Source: Chloroflexota bacterium
Lineage (GTDB): Bacteria; Chloroflexota; Limnocylindria; QHBO01
Length of the DNA stretch: 6,993 bases
Reading direction: 5' to 3'
Assembly: GCA_005879815.1 (NCBI GenBank)
Contig: VBKA01000047.1
Location: 1 to 6,993, forward strand
In this document: positions 6,445 through 6,993 of the stretch, one piece after another
Numbering within the stretch: position 1 is the stretch's first letter
How the letters are laid out: each line of letters starts with the position of its first letter
Notes under the pieces: generated by a model
What the model was told of the DNA's origin: nothing
Database searches by the model: none
Seen by the model: the letters and a program-made list of their open reading frames with translations, nothing else
Translations under genes and position numbers: made by a program

Positions 6445-6993
6445 CGGGGATCGCGTTGCCACGTCAGTCGAATCGCCTCGCGTATCGGTCGCATCAGGCC
6501 CCACGCCCCGGAGCGACGGCGACCAAGCCGCTCCACGAGCTGGCAGTACTCACCGTAGCCGAGGCGCGCGTAGGCCGCGACGGCCGGCGTGTTCCCGGTG
6601 TGGACGTTGAGTGCCACGTCCGGCACGCGTTGCAGGAGCTGCGCCGTGACTGCCGATGTGACCATCTTCGCGAAGTCGTGTCCGCGATAGTCGACGTGGG
6701 TCATCACGTTGCCCACCACCGCCACACCCTCCCGAGGGTTGATGAGGTGCGTGCCGGCGGCGCTGACAAGCCGGCCATGGACGCGCACCCCGTAGTAGAG
6801 GCCGTCCTCCACGACCGAGATCGGGAACCCGGTCCGAAACCCCAGCTGGTAGAGGTGGTTCAGGTCCTCGATGTCCGCGGCCGTAAGCCGCTCGGCGGAC
6901 CCGGCAAACGGCCGGAACGTCTCGCCGTTGACGGTCATGCGCAGCATGCGGCTCGGTGGCTCCAGGTCGTAGTGGGCTGCCATCGCCCCATGA
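6441..6993 (-). CDS. GNAT family N-acetyltransferase, probably 5'-truncated by the window edge
   Basis: The C-terminal GNAT domain binds acetyl-CoA and transfers the acetyl group to an unknown amine. Numbered from the ATG at 6983 (180 residues), a beta strand (87-96) leads into the acetyl-CoA pyrophosphate loop YRGHDFAK (99-106), and then LNVHTGNTPAVAAYARLGY (125-143), the classic Asn...Tyr segment ending the fold. The canonical second loop glycine (RGxG) is Asp103 here. The frame remains open from 6983 to the window edge. The opening residues, including SRMLRM (11-16), look like the linker that joins an N-terminal GNAT-like half in larger FR47-type proteins, so I think the true start lies outside the window and the ATG at 6983 may be internal. 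A short stand-alone form starting there, with a GGGG 3 bases upstream, cannot be excluded. Its stop overlaps the ahcY GTG. Confidence 0.82.
   Translation of the reverse strand, partial: HGAMAAHYDLEPPSRMLRMTVNGETFRPFAGSAERLTAADIEDLNHLYQLGFRTGFPISVVEDGLYYGVRVHGRLVSAAGTHLINPREGVAVVGNVMTHVDYRGHDFAKMVTSAVTAQLLQRVPDVALNVHTGNTPAVAAYARLGYGEYCQLVERLGRRRSGAWGLMRPIREAIRLTWQRDPR

Noticed and set aside
5548..6558. A 336-codon plus-strand frame opposite ahcY.
   Set aside because: It mirrors a strongly conserved gene and its translation is His/Asp/Gly/Arg-rich without any motif.
1..6993. CRISPR arrays, insertion sequences, tRNA or rRNA genes, defence or phage modules.
   Set aside because: I saw no direct repeats with spacers, no transposase or integrase motifs, no terminal inverted repeats and no RNA gene landmarks. 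The window is almost completely filled with housekeeping-type genes.

Overview
The window is a densely packed, GC-rich stretch of bacterial chromosome in which every supported gene lies on the minus strand. Transcription therefore runs from the right edge (6993) to the left edge (1). High GC, GTG and TTG starts, and a short archaeal/thermophile-like S-adenosylhomocysteine hydrolase fit an uncultured Chloroflexota-like or actinobacterial-like organism. That placement is an inference from gene style, not a phylogenetic result.

In transcription order the genes are: the C-terminal part of a GNAT acetyltransferase running off the right edge; ahcY (S-adenosylhomocysteine hydrolase); metK (S-adenosylmethionine synthetase); a small helical-repeat protein of unknown function; proC (pyrroline-5-carboxylate reductase); a mannose-1-phosphate guanylyltransferase; a DUF374-type acyltransferase; and the N-terminal third or more of a phosphohexomutase running off the left edge.

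Three junctions are 4-base GTGA stop/start overlaps, one is a direct TAG-ATG abutment, and two are gaps of 11 and 5 bases. The only larger gap is 83 bases before the mutase. I see no convincing promoter or terminator, so the whole window reads as the middle of one operon whose promoter lies beyond the right edge.

The genes fall into three themes. ahcY and metK are two steps of the activated methyl cycle (SAM synthesis and SAH removal). proC makes proline. The mutase and guanylyltransferase can together supply GDP-mannose, and the acyltransferase between them hints at a lipid or glycolipid end use. I found no CRISPR array, mobile element, RNA gene or defence system. The least explained items are the helical protein between metK and proC and the acyltransferase with its altered active-site region.
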